64,000 bases of DNA from Lutimonas halocynthiae (GTDB taxonomy: Bacteria > Bacteroidota > Bacteroidia > Flavobacteriales > Flavobacteriaceae). Location of the stretch: NCBI RefSeq assembly GCF_030409835.1, contig NZ_JAUFQO010000001.1, positions 496,001 through 560,000 on the forward strand. Direction: 5' to 3'. Both the position numbers and the translations under genes were made by a program. Shown here piece after piece: positions 43,777 through 52,838 of the stretch; the stretch's first letter is position 1; each line of letters begins with the position of its first letter. Below the pieces are notes generated by a model that was given only the letters and a program-made list of their open reading frames with translations, did not search any database and was not told the origin of the DNA.

Positions 43777-45387
43777 ATGAAAAGTATGATTTCAATAACC
43801 ACAATTCAAAGAATAATTTTTATTTTTTCTGTATTCCTTTTGCCTTTAAGCGCAATGAATGCCCAAGACACTTATAAAAGAAATAGCAATGCAGATGTTC
43901 AACATTATAGATTTGATCTCAGAGTCAATGATGATTCGAACGAGATCTTAGGACAGTCATTTATAAAGGTAAATTTTGACAAAGAAATAGACACATTTGC
44001 GATTGATTTAATCGGAAAGTCAAATCAATTTGGGATGGAAGTTCTCGAGGTTTTAGAGGATGATACAAAAGCAAACTACACCTATCATAACAACAAAATA
44101 TTGATCATTCCTAACTTGAAGGATATCAAAGAAAGAACCTTTAGCATCAAGTATAAAGGAATTCCAGAGAAAGGCCTTGTTATGGATACCACAATGTACG
44201 GTCAAAGGTCTTTTTTCGGAGATAATTGGCCCAATTTGGCAAGGTACTGGTTGGCTTGTGTTGATCATCCTTATGACAAAGCTTCTGTGAGTTTTAATGT
44301 TTATGCTCCAGATTATTACGATGTGGTGGCTACAGGAACTAAAACAGAGGAAAGCAATCTAGGTGATGGAATGAAATTAACCTGCTATAATGAGCCGGCA
44401 CCTGTTGCTACAAAAGTCATGACCATGGCGGTTACAAAATTTGCGTACAGCTATTTGGGAAAAGTAGGTGATATCGAGGTAAGTGCATGGGTGTATCCTG
44501 AGAACAGATTAGAAGGCTTTGCTGATTTTGAAGAAGCCACTAAGATCCTGGAATATTTTAGCACTAATATTGGGCCATACTCATACGCTAAACTGGCCAA
44601 TATGCAGGCAAAAACACAATGGGGAGGTTTGGAAAATGCGGGGACTATATCATATAAAGAAGCGTTAATTACAGGAAATAAAAAAATACAAGAATTGATG
44701 GCGCATGAAATAGCACATCAATGGTTCGGAAATTCAGCAACAGAGAATGATTGGAATCATGTTTGGCTTAGCGAGGGCTTCGCAACGTATTTTGCCATTT
44801 TGTATCAAGAATCAGTCGATGGTAATGAAAAGAGAAAAACAAAATTGCTTCAAGATAAAAATGAGGTGATCGAATATTATCAAGAAAACCCTTCCCCAAT
44901 AGTTGATTCAAGCATAAAAGACCCTAAAAAAGTGTTAAGCAGAAACACCTATCAAAAAGGAGGCTGGGTATTGAATATGTTAAGACATCAATTAGGAGAT
45001 GAGGTTTTCTGGGAAGGAATAAGACGTTACTACGCTGCGTATAAAGACAGCAATGCCATGAGTTCAGATTTTCAGAGGATCATGGAGGAGGTTTCAGGAA
45101 AAGAGCTGAATGAATTCTTTGAACAATGGCTTTATGTAAAAGGTTACCCTGAATTGAAATGGGGATGGAAGTATACAAAAGGAAAACTCAAAATTTCTGT
45201 TAAACAGTTACAAAAGCACCATACTTTTAAGTTTCCAATTGAATTTGGAATTAAATCAGAAGATGATATCAAGACCATTTCTTTTGATGTAGAAAAAGGT
45301 TCAGAAACATTTGAGATAGAGATGAAAGACAAGCCCGAATCTGTTGTGATTGATCCTGAACTTTGGTTGTTATTTGAAGAAAAGTAA
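43777..45387 (+). CDS. M1-family metallo-aminopeptidase, exported
   Basis: The start is ATG 43777 (a TTG 6 bp upstream is also in frame), giving 536 residues with a signal peptide ending AMNAQ. The exopeptidase motif GGLENAGT (GAMEN type) lies near 286 and the zinc site is His310-EIAH-QWFGNS with the downstream Glu in SEGFATYF. It should cleave N-terminal residues from peptides in the periplasm or outside. It is shorter than full M1 enzymes (about 870 aa), as it lacks the C-terminal helical domain; the same form is common in Bacteroidota. Confidence 0.92.
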   Translation: MKSMISITTIQRIIFIFSVFLLPLSAMNAQDTYKRNSNADVQHYRFDLRVNDDSNEILGQSFIKVNFDKEIDTFAIDLIGKSNQFGMEVLEVLEDDTKANYTYHNNKILIIPNLKDIKERTFSIKYKGIPEKGLVMDTTMYGQRSFFGDNWPNLARYWLACVDHPYDKASVSFNVYAPDYYDVVATGTKTEESNLGDGMKLTCYNEPAPVATKVMTMAVTKFAYSYLGKVGDIEVSAWVYPENRLEGFADFEEATKILEYFSTNIGPYSYAKLANMQAKTQWGGLENAGTISYKEALITGNKKIQELMAHEIAHQWFGNSATENDWNHVWLSEGFATYFAILYQESVDGNEKRKTKLLQDKNEVIEYYQENPSPIVDSSIKDPKKVLSRNTYQKGGWVLNMLRHQLGDEVFWEGIRRYYAAYKDSNAMSSDFQRIMEEVSGKELNEFFEQWLYVKGYPELKWGWKYTKGKLKISVKQLQKHHTFKFPIEFGIKSEDDIKTISFDVEKGSETFEIEMKDKPESVVIDPELWLLFEEK

Positions 45388-45411
45388 AAATTAATCTGAT
45401 TTATAGCGTAG

Positions 45412-45834
45412 CTAATACCTCACATCCATAGTAAATCCGAGCCCTATGCCTTTGAGCCTTTTTTTCATTTTTAGCAGTCGCTTCCCGTCTTTTGCATCTA
45501 AACCGAATCCTGCGGCTAGATAAGCAATTAGTTCTTCTGAAAATCCGGTATAATCCGTTTCATCTTGGTAAAAATTGGCCCGCTCTTTATGCAATATAAA
45601 TAAATCTTCAAACAATAACTTATGCGAAGCTTTACCTTCTGAAGGATACCAAATATCGATATCCAAGGGCCTATAATGTAGTTTGTTGTTTTGTGAAGTA
45701 TTTGGTTTATACAGTCTCGTAGAATCAACCAAATGCATGGTTTTAAACCCGGCAATGTACTGGGAACCATTTTGGGCAAAGCCTACAGAAAGGATTGAAA
45801 GGCATAGAAGTGTAAATACCTGAATTATTTTCAT
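45412..45834 (-). pseudogene. truncated hydrolase-like gene, exported
   Basis: The 140-aa product has a signal peptide ending VGFAQ and the N-terminal pattern of Bacteroidota alpha/beta hydrolases resembling dienelactone hydrolase/PAF acetylhydrolase (FKTMHLVDSTRLYKP...RPLDIDIWYPSEG). It ends before any G-x-S-x-G nucleophile. It is either the 5' remnant of a longer gene or a short paralog. The region between it and the XRE gene (302 bp) is non-coding with no visible rest of the gene. Call as pseudogene is tentative. Confidence 0.5.
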
Positions 45835-46136
45835 AACACAAATATAATCGCCTCCAACTCATGCAAGAATTAAAGTTCTGTTAATATAATCACACTTTAA
45901 ATCAAGGTAAAGAAGATATGATATTATGCAGCATTATGACTTTAGGATATCCCTTGACGCATTAATCCTTGAATGATAATGAATTTTAAAACGATTATTC
46001 CTCCTATACAAATTGTAGTGATCATGATTTCTATTTTTAGAATTTACAAAGCGAAGGTAAAGGCAATTTCAATGAATGATTACGGCGTAGCATGCCCGAG
46101 TCTAATTTTCACTATTTTTACTCTAATTAACAGCAT
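45835..46136. other. AT-rich intergenic region
   Basis: About 300 bp between the truncated hydrolase and the XRE gene. Short stem-like AT stretches only; no clear promoter, terminator or gene. Confidence 0.4.
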
Positions 46137-46991
46137 ATGAAAAAATATTATTCATTGGGGGAACTTCTGAAAGAATACAGAAGGATGAATCATTTATCTC
46201 AATCTGATTTGTCGATCAAAATGAATGCGGATATTAGGACGGTTCAGCGATGGGAAAAAAATGAAACGATTATTAAGGAGGAGAAGGTAGCAGAATTGGT
46301 TGAGGAAACTTTATTACCTTTTCAGCTTATAAGAAATTTGAATGCCAATGATCCGATTCCTACTTATTTTGACTTTAAGACTCAGAAGTATTCTTTATCC
46401 GAATTAGCAATTGATCTTCCGGATGCTTCCTGGTATAAGTTGAAAATGAATGCTAAAACAGACAGAATAAGAGCCATTGATTTAGATTATGATTTTGAAT
46501 TTTTGATGAATGCGATGCAAATCTCTGAAGTCTGTCACAAAAGCATGCTGGCCTTATTAAAAGAGGCTTTGTTTCATCTTCCGAAGGTAAATATGCTTAT
46601 AACAGATGAATTAGGTTTTTACGCGGGATTTTCTTTGGTATTGCCTATTAGTGAAAAAGCCTATCTTGATTTAAAAAGTCAAAAAATAAAGCCAGATGAA
46701 CTTAATGAAACACATATTGTGGACCCTGATTTTCAAGAGAAGTGTATTTATTTGAGTTTTCATTTGACTGCTGACAGTAATGATAATATTCAATACCTGG
46801 TAGGAGCTCTATTGGAATTTTTTGACAAAATAAATGAAAAAGACTACCTGTATTGTATGATTGAAAATAGAAAGGACTCTTATCATTTACCAGAGCAACT
46901 TGGGCTGAAAGAGATTTGGAATGATGTCAGTGAAAATGATTTTCAAAGTTTTTTTGAAGGGGATTTTAAGGTGTTTTTAAAAGGGGCTTGA
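46137..46991 (+). CDS. XRE-type helix-turn-helix regulator
   Basis: The 284-aa product starts with a Cro/C1-type HTH (LGELLKEYRRMNHLSQSDLSIKMNADIRTVQRWEKNETII, residues 7-46). A C-terminal region of about 200 residues follows (LPDASWYKLKMNAKTDRIRAIDLDYDFEFLM...), resembling an acetyltransferase-like ligand-binding domain, but I do not recognise it firmly. It probably binds DNA as a dimer. Targets unknown; its convergent neighbour is a TPR-type AraC regulator. Confidence 0.75.
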   Translation: MKKYYSLGELLKEYRRMNHLSQSDLSIKMNADIRTVQRWEKNETIIKEEKVAELVEETLLPFQLIRNLNANDPIPTYFDFKTQKYSLSELAIDLPDASWYKLKMNAKTDRIRAIDLDYDFEFLMNAMQISEVCHKSMLALLKEALFHLPKVNMLITDELGFYAGFSLVLPISEKAYLDLKSQKIKPDELNETHIVDPDFQEKCIYLSFHLTADSNDNIQYLVGALLEFFDKINEKDYLYCMIENRKDSYHLPEQLGLKEIWNDVSENDFQSFFEGDFKVFLKGA

Positions 46992-47003
46992 ATAAATTAC
47001 GAT

Positions 47004-49061
47004 CTACATCAAACCTTTTTCTTCCAAGGATGCTTTCAATTTAGTATGATCTTTCCAAAACTGGTCTTCAATCTGATTCATCACCTCCTCAAAATCAGGA
47101 TGACTTTTAAGGGGCTCAAGGATGGGGTCTATTTCCATAAAAACCAAGATCCAATACTGAAAATCTTTTTGTGTTGCAAAAATTTTGAGCTGCTCAATGG
47201 CCTCATCATTTTTCCCTTCAAAAGCATACTTTGAAGCCATACTGGCACTTTTATAAATAGACTCGTCGTTTTCACAATATTCGGAATAGGATTTTTCAAA
47301 TTCCTTTGCCTGTGCATCCAACCCTTCCTTTTGGTAGACCCAACTGATTTTGAGATCCTCATGAGAATACATGTCCAGTCCGTATTTTACTCTGGCATTT
47401 GCAAAACTTTCATAGTAGGTAAAAGCAGAATCATATTCCTTCTGAAAGTAATAGGCTTTACCTATTTCCTGTAAAATATCCAATCGGGTACTATCTTTAC
47501 TATATTCATAAATCAATCGATTTTTAGTCTCTTCTAAATCTCTGTTCTTGGCATACATAATATATGTTTTTACCAAAGGCGAATAATAATTGTTTGGATT
47601 GTAGTCAAGTGACATGTCGATATAAGTAATGGCCTCATCCACAAAACCAGTTTGAATAAGGGCATTACTAAGATGCAGATAGACATAACTTTTAGCAATC
47701 GAATCATTGGCTCCGATATTGAGTTGAATACCTTTTAAAGCGTATTCCAGATATTTGCTGGTATTAGGTATGGCACGGGCATATAAATCAGCCAGCATTT
47801 GAATCACCGGTGAAGAGTTAGGATTGTATTCCAGTGCTTTTTTAAGATAAGGAAGGGCTAACCTAAAGTCTTCAATAGTCATATAGTAAAGGGCCTTTGA
47901 AATAAGACTTTCTGCAGATTTCGAATCATAAAGAAGTGCCTTATCCGAATAATTATTGATGTCTTCTGTGTGTTGTTTATCGGCTTGATTTAAATCCATG
48001 AAATAATATGCAATGGCGGTATGCGCATAGGCCAAGGCAAATTGATCATCGTTTTCGATGGCCTTCTTAAATAAGGGAATGGCCATTACCAGGCCTTCCG
48101 TGGATCTGCTATAGTAAGGGTCAAGTGCCTGAAGGTAATAATCATAGGCCACCAAGTTTTCAGTCGGTATTTTCTCAATTTGCTGCATTTCTGCTGGAGT
48201 GACCATAGCCTTGATTGCAGTGGCTATTTTTTTGGCTACTTCATTTTGCAGTGCGAATACATCCCCCACTTCACGACTGTATTGTTCCACCCAAATGGGT
48301 CTGTCACTTGAAGCTTCGATTAATTGGATGTTGAGTAAAACCTGATCTCCAATTCGTTGTCCGCTTCCTTCTACCAAGTAATTGACGTTGAGTTCTTCGG
48401 CAATTTCCGGAATACTCATAGTAGTTTCCCTATACTTTTCAACGGAGGTTCTACTTATAACTCGAAGGTCTTCAATTTTTTGAAGTTTGTTTAAAGATGA
48501 TTCCATGAGACCATTGACGAAATACAGATTCAAAGAATCGTTACTTTCATTTTTGAAAGGTAATACTGCAATAGATTTTTCCACTTCACTAGGCTTGGTA
48601 TCTTTTTTATTGTTGAAAAGAAAAACAGATAGAACAATTAGTATCGCTGATGCTGTGCCCAAAATCAGCCATCTGTATTTGCTAAAAAGGTTGGTCTTTT
48701 CTTTAGCAGGCTCATCTTCAACTTTTCTTTTGCCTGCCTCACCAGGGGGGTATCCATAATATTCTCGAAAACATTTGATATAATAGGAGGTACTTCCAAA
48801 ACCCACTTTGTAAGAAACCTCAGAAACCGTCATGGAATTCTGTTTTAGCATTTCCATGCTTTTCACAAGTCTTACTTGACGCATAAATTGACTCGCAGAT
48901 AACGTGGTGTCTTTTTTGATTTTTCTCAGTAAGTTAGAACGACTCATGTTCATGACTTCTGCTAATTCTGAAACTCCGAATTGTTCATTCGAAATATTTT
49001 CCAGAATAATCGCTTCTGCTTTTTGAATAAATTCCGATCTGGTTTCTGAGGTATTTGACAT
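47004..49061 (-). CDS. membrane-bound AraC-type regulator with periplasmic TolB-like and TPR domains
   Basis: The 685-aa product has an AraC HTH at its N-terminus (residues 10-110, VSELAEVMNMSRSNLLRKIKKDTTLSASQFMRQVRL...VSEVSYKVGFGSTSYYIKCFREYYGYPPG). A transmembrane helix follows near 130-149 (WLILGTASAILIVLSVFLF). A TolB-like/FlgO-type domain comes next (SIAVLPFKNESNDSLNLYFVNGLMESSLNKLQKIEDLRVISRTSV), then several TPR repeats to about 630. Cytoplasmic DNA binding and periplasmic sensing are thus in one chain. It is divergent from the ankyrin lipoprotein operon, its likely target. Layout resembles Bacteroidota one-component regulators, less common than hybrid kinases. Confidence 0.85.
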   Translation of the reverse strand: MSNTSETRSEFIQKAEAIILENISNEQFGVSELAEVMNMSRSNLLRKIKKDTTLSASQFMRQVRLVKSMEMLKQNSMTVSEVSYKVGFGSTSYYIKCFREYYGYPPGEAGKRKVEDEPAKEKTNLFSKYRWLILGTASAILIVLSVFLFNNKKDTKPSEVEKSIAVLPFKNESNDSLNLYFVNGLMESSLNKLQKIEDLRVISRTSVEKYRETTMSIPEIAEELNVNYLVEGSGQRIGDQVLLNIQLIEASSDRPIWVEQYSREVGDVFALQNEVAKKIATAIKAMVTPAEMQQIEKIPTENLVAYDYYLQALDPYYSRSTEGLVMAIPLFKKAIENDDQFALAYAHTAIAYYFMDLNQADKQHTEDINNYSDKALLYDSKSAESLISKALYYMTIEDFRLALPYLKKALEYNPNSSPVIQMLADLYARAIPNTSKYLEYALKGIQLNIGANDSIAKSYVYLHLSNALIQTGFVDEAITYIDMSLDYNPNNYYSPLVKTYIMYAKNRDLEETKNRLIYEYSKDSTRLDILQEIGKAYYFQKEYDSAFTYYESFANARVKYGLDMYSHEDLKISWVYQKEGLDAQAKEFEKSYSEYCENDESIYKSASMASKYAFEGKNDEAIEQLKIFATQKDFQYWILVFMEIDPILEPLKSHPDFEEVMNQIEDQFWKDHTKLKASLEEKGLM

Positions 49062-49146
49062 GCCAAATTAAGTTCCTACGAAAGTAGAAAAATTTATGTA
49101 GATGCTAGCTATTAATCTAGCTACAGATTTATCGAAAAAAAGAGTT

Positions 49147-49175
49147 TTGCGTCATAATTTATATGCTTGCGTCAT
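49147..49175. promoter_or_regulatory. two direct repeats TTGCGTCAT, 20 bp apart
   Basis: TTGCGTCAT occurs at 49147-49155 and 49167-49175, start-to-start 20 bp, i.e. two helical turns. Such repeats are typical of AraC-family binding sites. It lies in the divergent region between the AraC-type regulator and the ankyrin operon, about 80-110 bp upstream of its predicted start of transcription. Confidence 0.5.
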
Positions 49176-49222
49176 GTTTTTCACACCTTCATCAAACTTG
49201 ATATAGATTGCTGCATAGCTGA

Positions 49223-49254
49223 TTGGTAAGGCCTGCAGGCTTGTCGCATCTTTG
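49223..49254 (+). promoter_or_regulatory. promoter of the ankyrin operon
   Basis: TTG (49223-49225) is followed by a 21-bp spacer and CATCTTTG (49247-49254), one mismatch from TAnnTTTG. Start of transcription would be near 49258, about 37 nt before the ATG. A good match to the Bacteroidota consensus. Confidence 0.55.
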
Positions 49255-49294
49255 TATCAACAAAAAAACATTAAAACTTTAAAAACTTAAAAAA

Positions 49295-49894
49295 ATGAAA
49301 ACACAAAAATTTAATTCCTTAAAAACTGTATTAAGCATGTCTTTAATAGTGCTATTATTTACGAGTGCCTGTGCTCAATCCGGAGGCAGTGCCAAAAAAG
49401 ATGCCACTAATGGTTCTCAACCAAAAGAAGTTGTTAATGCTCCTGATATGGATTTGCAGGCTGCCGTCATGAGCGGTAATCTGGAAGTTGTTGAGCAACA
49501 TATTACAGCAGGATCTGATTTAAATAAGAAGGACCAAATGAGTGGCTCTACTCCTTTAATAACTGCTACAACTTTTGATCAAAAAGAAATTGCAAAAGCA
49601 TTGATCGATGCAGGTGTAGATCTGTCTATTACAAATAATGATGGTGCAACCCCTTTGCATGTAGCCGCATTTTTCTGCCGAGTTGAAATTGCTCAGTTCC
49701 TAATTGATGCCAAAGCAGATAAAAATGCCAGAAACAATTTTGGTGCAACACCAGGAGAAAGTGTGAGTGGACCATATGCTGAGATTAAGCCTATCTATGA
49801 AATGTTACAACAACAATTAAGCCCGATTGGTTTACAACTTGATTTGAATGAAATACAAGAGTTGCGTCCGGTGATGGCCATGATGTTACAATAA
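49295..49894 (+). CDS. ankyrin-repeat lipoprotein
   Basis: The 199-aa product has a lipoprotein signal (LLFTSACAQSG, Cys26). Ankyrin repeats follow, about 50-160: LQAAVMSGNLEVVEQHITAGSDLNKKD, STPLITATTFDQKEIAKALIDAGVDLS, and ATPLHVAAFFCRVEIAQFLIDAKADKNARN. A helical tail follows. It is a periplasm- or surface-tethered protein interaction module. It leads an operon with an acyltransferase (22 bp gap) and a serine hydrolase. Partner unknown. Confidence 0.85.
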   Translation: MKTQKFNSLKTVLSMSLIVLLFTSACAQSGGSAKKDATNGSQPKEVVNAPDMDLQAAVMSGNLEVVEQHITAGSDLNKKDQMSGSTPLITATTFDQKEIAKALIDAGVDLSITNNDGATPLHVAAFFCRVEIAQFLIDAKADKNARNNFGATPGESVSGPYAEIKPIYEMLQQQLSPIGLQLDLNEIQELRPVMAMMLQ

Positions 49895-49916
49895 TTAAAT
49901 CTAAACAATTTTCAAA

Positions 49917-51059
49917 ATGAGAGCAGAAAGAAGACACGATATAGATTGGTTACGGGTAATTGCCATTGGTTTGTTATTGATTTATCATATAGCCATCATT
50001 TTCCAACCATGGGCGATGTTCATAGGCTTTATCAAAAGCGATGAATCACTTCAATCCCTATGGAAACCTATGACCATGCTAAACGTTTGGCGAATTCCAC
50101 TTTTATTCTACGTTTCAGGGATGGGGCTCTATTTCGCCATGCGCAAAAGAAATTGGAAACAGCTACTTCTTGACCGGACAAAACGAATTTTGTTACCCTT
50201 CGCTTTTGGCATTGTGGCTATTGTTCCTTTACATATGTTTATTTTTCAGAAATACTATAATTTGCCCCTGAGTTATTATCCGCATCAAGGCCATTTATGG
50301 TTTCTGGGGAATATCTTTGTGTATGTAATTTTACTTTTGCCACTGTGTTATTATCTAAAGAAGAACGAGGATGGGTTAATTAAAAGAGCCTTATCCACTA
50401 TAATGAGTCATCCAGGAGGCCCTTTATTGATATCCTTATTTTTTGTCATTGAGGTTTTGTTGGTAAGACCCCAGCTGTTTTCATTGTATGCCCAGACCTG
50501 GCATGGTTTTTTTAATGGACTTCTTGCCTTCTTTTTCGGTTTTCTTTTAGTCTACAGTGGTAAGACGTTCTGGCAAACTGTATTGAAATGGAGGTGGTTG
50601 TATGTTGGTGTAGCCATCGTACTATATGGAATTAGATTCATAGTATTTGCGACTGAAGCACCTTCATATCTGACGGCTATTGAATCTAATTGCTGGATTT
50701 TAGCAGTATTCGGATTTGGCTATAAGTACTTGAACAAACCGAGTAAAACACTTACCTACTTGAGTCAAGCCGCTTATCCAGTATACATCATACACATGTT
50801 TGCACTGTACGCAGGAGCTCTGTTTATTTTACCATTGGAGATAGCTCCGGTACTGCAGTTTATTGGGATTATCATGTTTACATTTACAATGTGCTATTTT
50901 ATATATGAATTCATCATCAGAAGGATTCGTATCTTGAGGCCTTTATTTGGAATGACGGTCAAAAATTCAAGGAAACCAAGTCAGATAACAAACGAAATAC
51001 CACAGGAATTCATATTAGAAAATAGCAGTAGTGAATTCAGTGAAGATTTAATAAAATAG
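49917..51059 (+). CDS. acyltransferase-3 family membrane protein (OpgC-like)
   Basis: The 380-aa product has about ten hydrophobic segments. It starts with RRHDIDWLRVIAIGLLLIYHIAII, the conserved His region of acyltransferase family 3 (near residue 22), and FYVSGMGLYFAMRKRNWKQLLLDRTKRILLPFAFG near 64-97 follows, also typical. Members O-acylate sugars and glycans at the inner membrane. The C-terminus (about residues 345-380) is polar. It is followed within 2 bp by a serine hydrolase gene, and preceded by the ankyrin lipoprotein. Confidence 0.88.
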   Translation: MRAERRHDIDWLRVIAIGLLLIYHIAIIFQPWAMFIGFIKSDESLQSLWKPMTMLNVWRIPLLFYVSGMGLYFAMRKRNWKQLLLDRTKRILLPFAFGIVAIVPLHMFIFQKYYNLPLSYYPHQGHLWFLGNIFVYVILLLPLCYYLKKNEDGLIKRALSTIMSHPGGPLLISLFFVIEVLLVRPQLFSLYAQTWHGFFNGLLAFFFGFLLVYSGKTFWQTVLKWRWLYVGVAIVLYGIRFIVFATEAPSYLTAIESNCWILAVFGFGYKYLNKPSKTLTYLSQAAYPVYIIHMFALYAGALFILPLEIAPVLQFIGIIMFTFTMCYFIYEFIIRRIRILRPLFGMTVKNSRKPSQITNEIPQEFILENSSSEFSEDLIK

Positions 51060-51061
51060 GT

Positions 51062-52102
51062 ATGAATAAGAAACAAATAAAACGATTACTCAGAATAGTA
51101 TTAATTATGGCAAGTATAGGCTCTTTGTATTTCGTGCCATGGATTTTGGTAAAGGCTTGGATATTACCACTACCTGATTCGGTTCAAGAACAAGTAGAAG
51201 AGGCCATAGATCATGGATTTGATGGGATGATCGTATATGTAGACGAAGGTGGCAAACCTCCTGTATTTTATGCCTCAGGTTGGAAGGATCGAGAAAATAA
51301 GATCCCTGCCGACCCAGAGGCCTTATTCAAGATTGCCAGTATCAGTAAGTTATATGTGGCTGTTGCGATCACAAAATTGGTCAATGAGCAACGTTTGTCT
51401 TTAGATAAAACGCTCGCTGATTACTTTCCGGAACTTGCAGGAAGAATAGAAAATGCTGATAGAATTACCTTGAGATTGATGGCGCAACACCGGAGTGGCA
51501 TTCCCAATTTTACCAACCATCCGGGTTTTTGGAATAATCCGCAGGAAAGCAGTAAAGATGTGCTTGAATATGCACTTGATTTGCCGGCTAACTTTGAACC
51601 AGATGAAGACTATGAATATTGCAATACCAATTATTTGTTGCTTTCCAGACTCATTGACAAGGTGGTGGGTTATAGCCATCATCAATATATCCAGGAGGAA
51701 ATATTGATCCCTCTTGGGTTGAACAATACGTTTTTTTCGCTTAGTGAAGTGAATATAGACGATTTGATGAGTGGCTATTATGTTGGATATGAAGAGGATC
51801 TGAAGACGAATGATTATGGTTCAATGATCGCTACAGCAGAGGATATCGGTATTTTCTTAAGGGCATTAAATGAAGGGTCGGTGTTTAAAGAAGGCGGACA
51901 GGAAATCTATTCTTCCATTTACGTCTACGAGCATGGTGGTCTGATTCCTGGCTATCAGAGTCTGGCAGAATACCATAAAGACATCGACACAGTCGTTATT
52001 CAGTTTATAAATACTACTGACTTTAATGGATATGATTGGAATTTATCAGAAATCGTAATTAACCGTATTGTAAAAATAGTGAGGAGAAAGAGGGCTGATT
52101 AG
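51062..52102 (+). CDS. beta-lactamase-family serine hydrolase
   Basis: The 346-aa product has an N-terminal membrane or signal segment (LLRIVLIMASIGSLYFVPWIL). The SxxK active site is Ser93-ISK96 in LFKIASISKLYVAVAITKLV. The Y-x-N-like motif is in DEDYEYCNTNYLLLSRL near 180, with Tyr182/Asn184 or Tyr-Asn equivalents. The final motif HGGLIPGYQSLAEYHKD near 295 replaces K-T-G by H-G-G, as in esterase EstB and class C-like paralogs. It acts in the periplasm, on an ester or peptide. Its operon context suggests a role with surface acylation; no resistance role is implied. Confidence 0.88.
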   Translation: MNKKQIKRLLRIVLIMASIGSLYFVPWILVKAWILPLPDSVQEQVEEAIDHGFDGMIVYVDEGGKPPVFYASGWKDRENKIPADPEALFKIASISKLYVAVAITKLVNEQRLSLDKTLADYFPELAGRIENADRITLRLMAQHRSGIPNFTNHPGFWNNPQESSKDVLEYALDLPANFEPDEDYEYCNTNYLLLSRLIDKVVGYSHHQYIQEEILIPLGLNNTFFSLSEVNIDDLMSGYYVGYEEDLKTNDYGSMIATAEDIGIFLRALNEGSVFKEGGQEIYSSIYVYEHGGLIPGYQSLAEYHKDIDTVVIQFINTTDFNGYDWNLSEIVINRIVKIVRRKRAD

Positions 52103-52121
52103 TAATTTTATAGCTTCTCAC

Positions 52122-52159
52122 AAAAAAAGACGCACGAGTGAACTCGGCGTCTTTTTTTG
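52122..52159 (+). terminator. intrinsic terminator of the ankyrin operon
   Basis: AAAAAAAGACGC pairs with GCGTCTTTTTTT around an inner CGAGT/ACTCG helix; the plus-strand arm ends in seven T. It is 20 bp after the serine hydrolase stop and directly precedes the first hairpin repeat (52160). Confidence 0.9.
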
Positions 52160-52192
52160 TTTCGTCAGGAGGGATTAGCTTGGTTGGTTGAT
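52160..52192 (+). repeat. hairpin repeat copy 1 (degenerate)
   Basis: GTTTCGTCAGGAGGGATTAG followed by CTTGGTTGG matches the copy at 59661 directly after a terminator too. The inner stem arm is changed, so it looks decayed. Confidence 0.5.
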
Positions 52193-52324
52193 AACGTTTC
52201 CAATTCTATTCATTAAACTTATGCAGGCCGCTCTTAAAACTAGTCCTAATTCTTCAAATCAATGATAATTGTCATTTGAATACAGTTTCAATTAAATTAA
52301 TTTTGGGTAAAGCACGAGATTAAA

Positions 52325-52615
52325 ATGGGAGGAGAAGGCAGTATGCAGCATATGATCACCACATTGCGTAATAACAGTAATATGTTACGCAGGAAAGGAA
52401 TGTTTCAAAGAAAAAGGTCGTTTAGAAGCATAAAAAGAGAATATCAGATCGCCTCAAAAGGCATAAATACATCAAAAAAGCTGTCTAAAGAAGCGTTACT
52501 TCAGATTAGAAATAAAGTTATTGAGAACAGGAGAAGAGAAAATATGAAGACCTTCATTATTCTTTTTATCATAGTAGTTTCAATTATACTTTTGGTAGTA
52601 TATATGATCAATTAA
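52325..52615 (+). CDS. small basic membrane protein, hypothetical
   Basis: The 96-aa product is highly basic in residues 13-75 (LRNNSNMLRRKGMFQRKRSFRS, and so on) and ends with a membrane helix (TFIILFIIVVSIILLVVYMIN). No signal peptide and no known domain. It may be an inner-membrane protein with a cytoplasmic basic head. The MGGEGSMQHMITTLRNN start has a familiar flavobacterial feel but I cannot name a family. Isolated between a terminator and the accessory region. Confidence 0.55.
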   Translation: MGGEGSMQHMITTLRNNSNMLRRKGMFQRKRSFRSIKREYQIASKGINTSKKLSKEALLQIRNKVIENRRRENMKTFIILFIIVVSIILLVVYMIN

Positions 52616-52787
52616 AAATTCCATCTTAACCAATTGTCAATTCATCCAGTTTTTTCAGAGTCAAATTGATCAATAAAATCGTCTTATTCCGTTAGAAAAC
52701 AGGCTACAGCAATTTCAGATACAGCGTTTTGGTTTTCGGTATCTTATAGGATACTTTCAGAAATATTTTTTGTTTTCCCGAAGAGTT

Positions 52788-52838
52788 TAACTTCACGGGT
52801 CCCGAGAGACTCCGTTCCTGCAAATGAATCTGCTTTAC
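52788..52838 (+). repeat. hairpin repeat copy 2 (degenerate)
   Basis: GAGTTTAACTTCACGGGTCC followed by CGAGAGACTCCGTTCCTGCAAATG, then TCTGC. It shares the GGTCCC...GACTCCG...CTGCAAAT order with the copies at 53404 and 59187, but the stem loop is changed. It ends at the ORF6N fragment. Confidence 0.5.
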
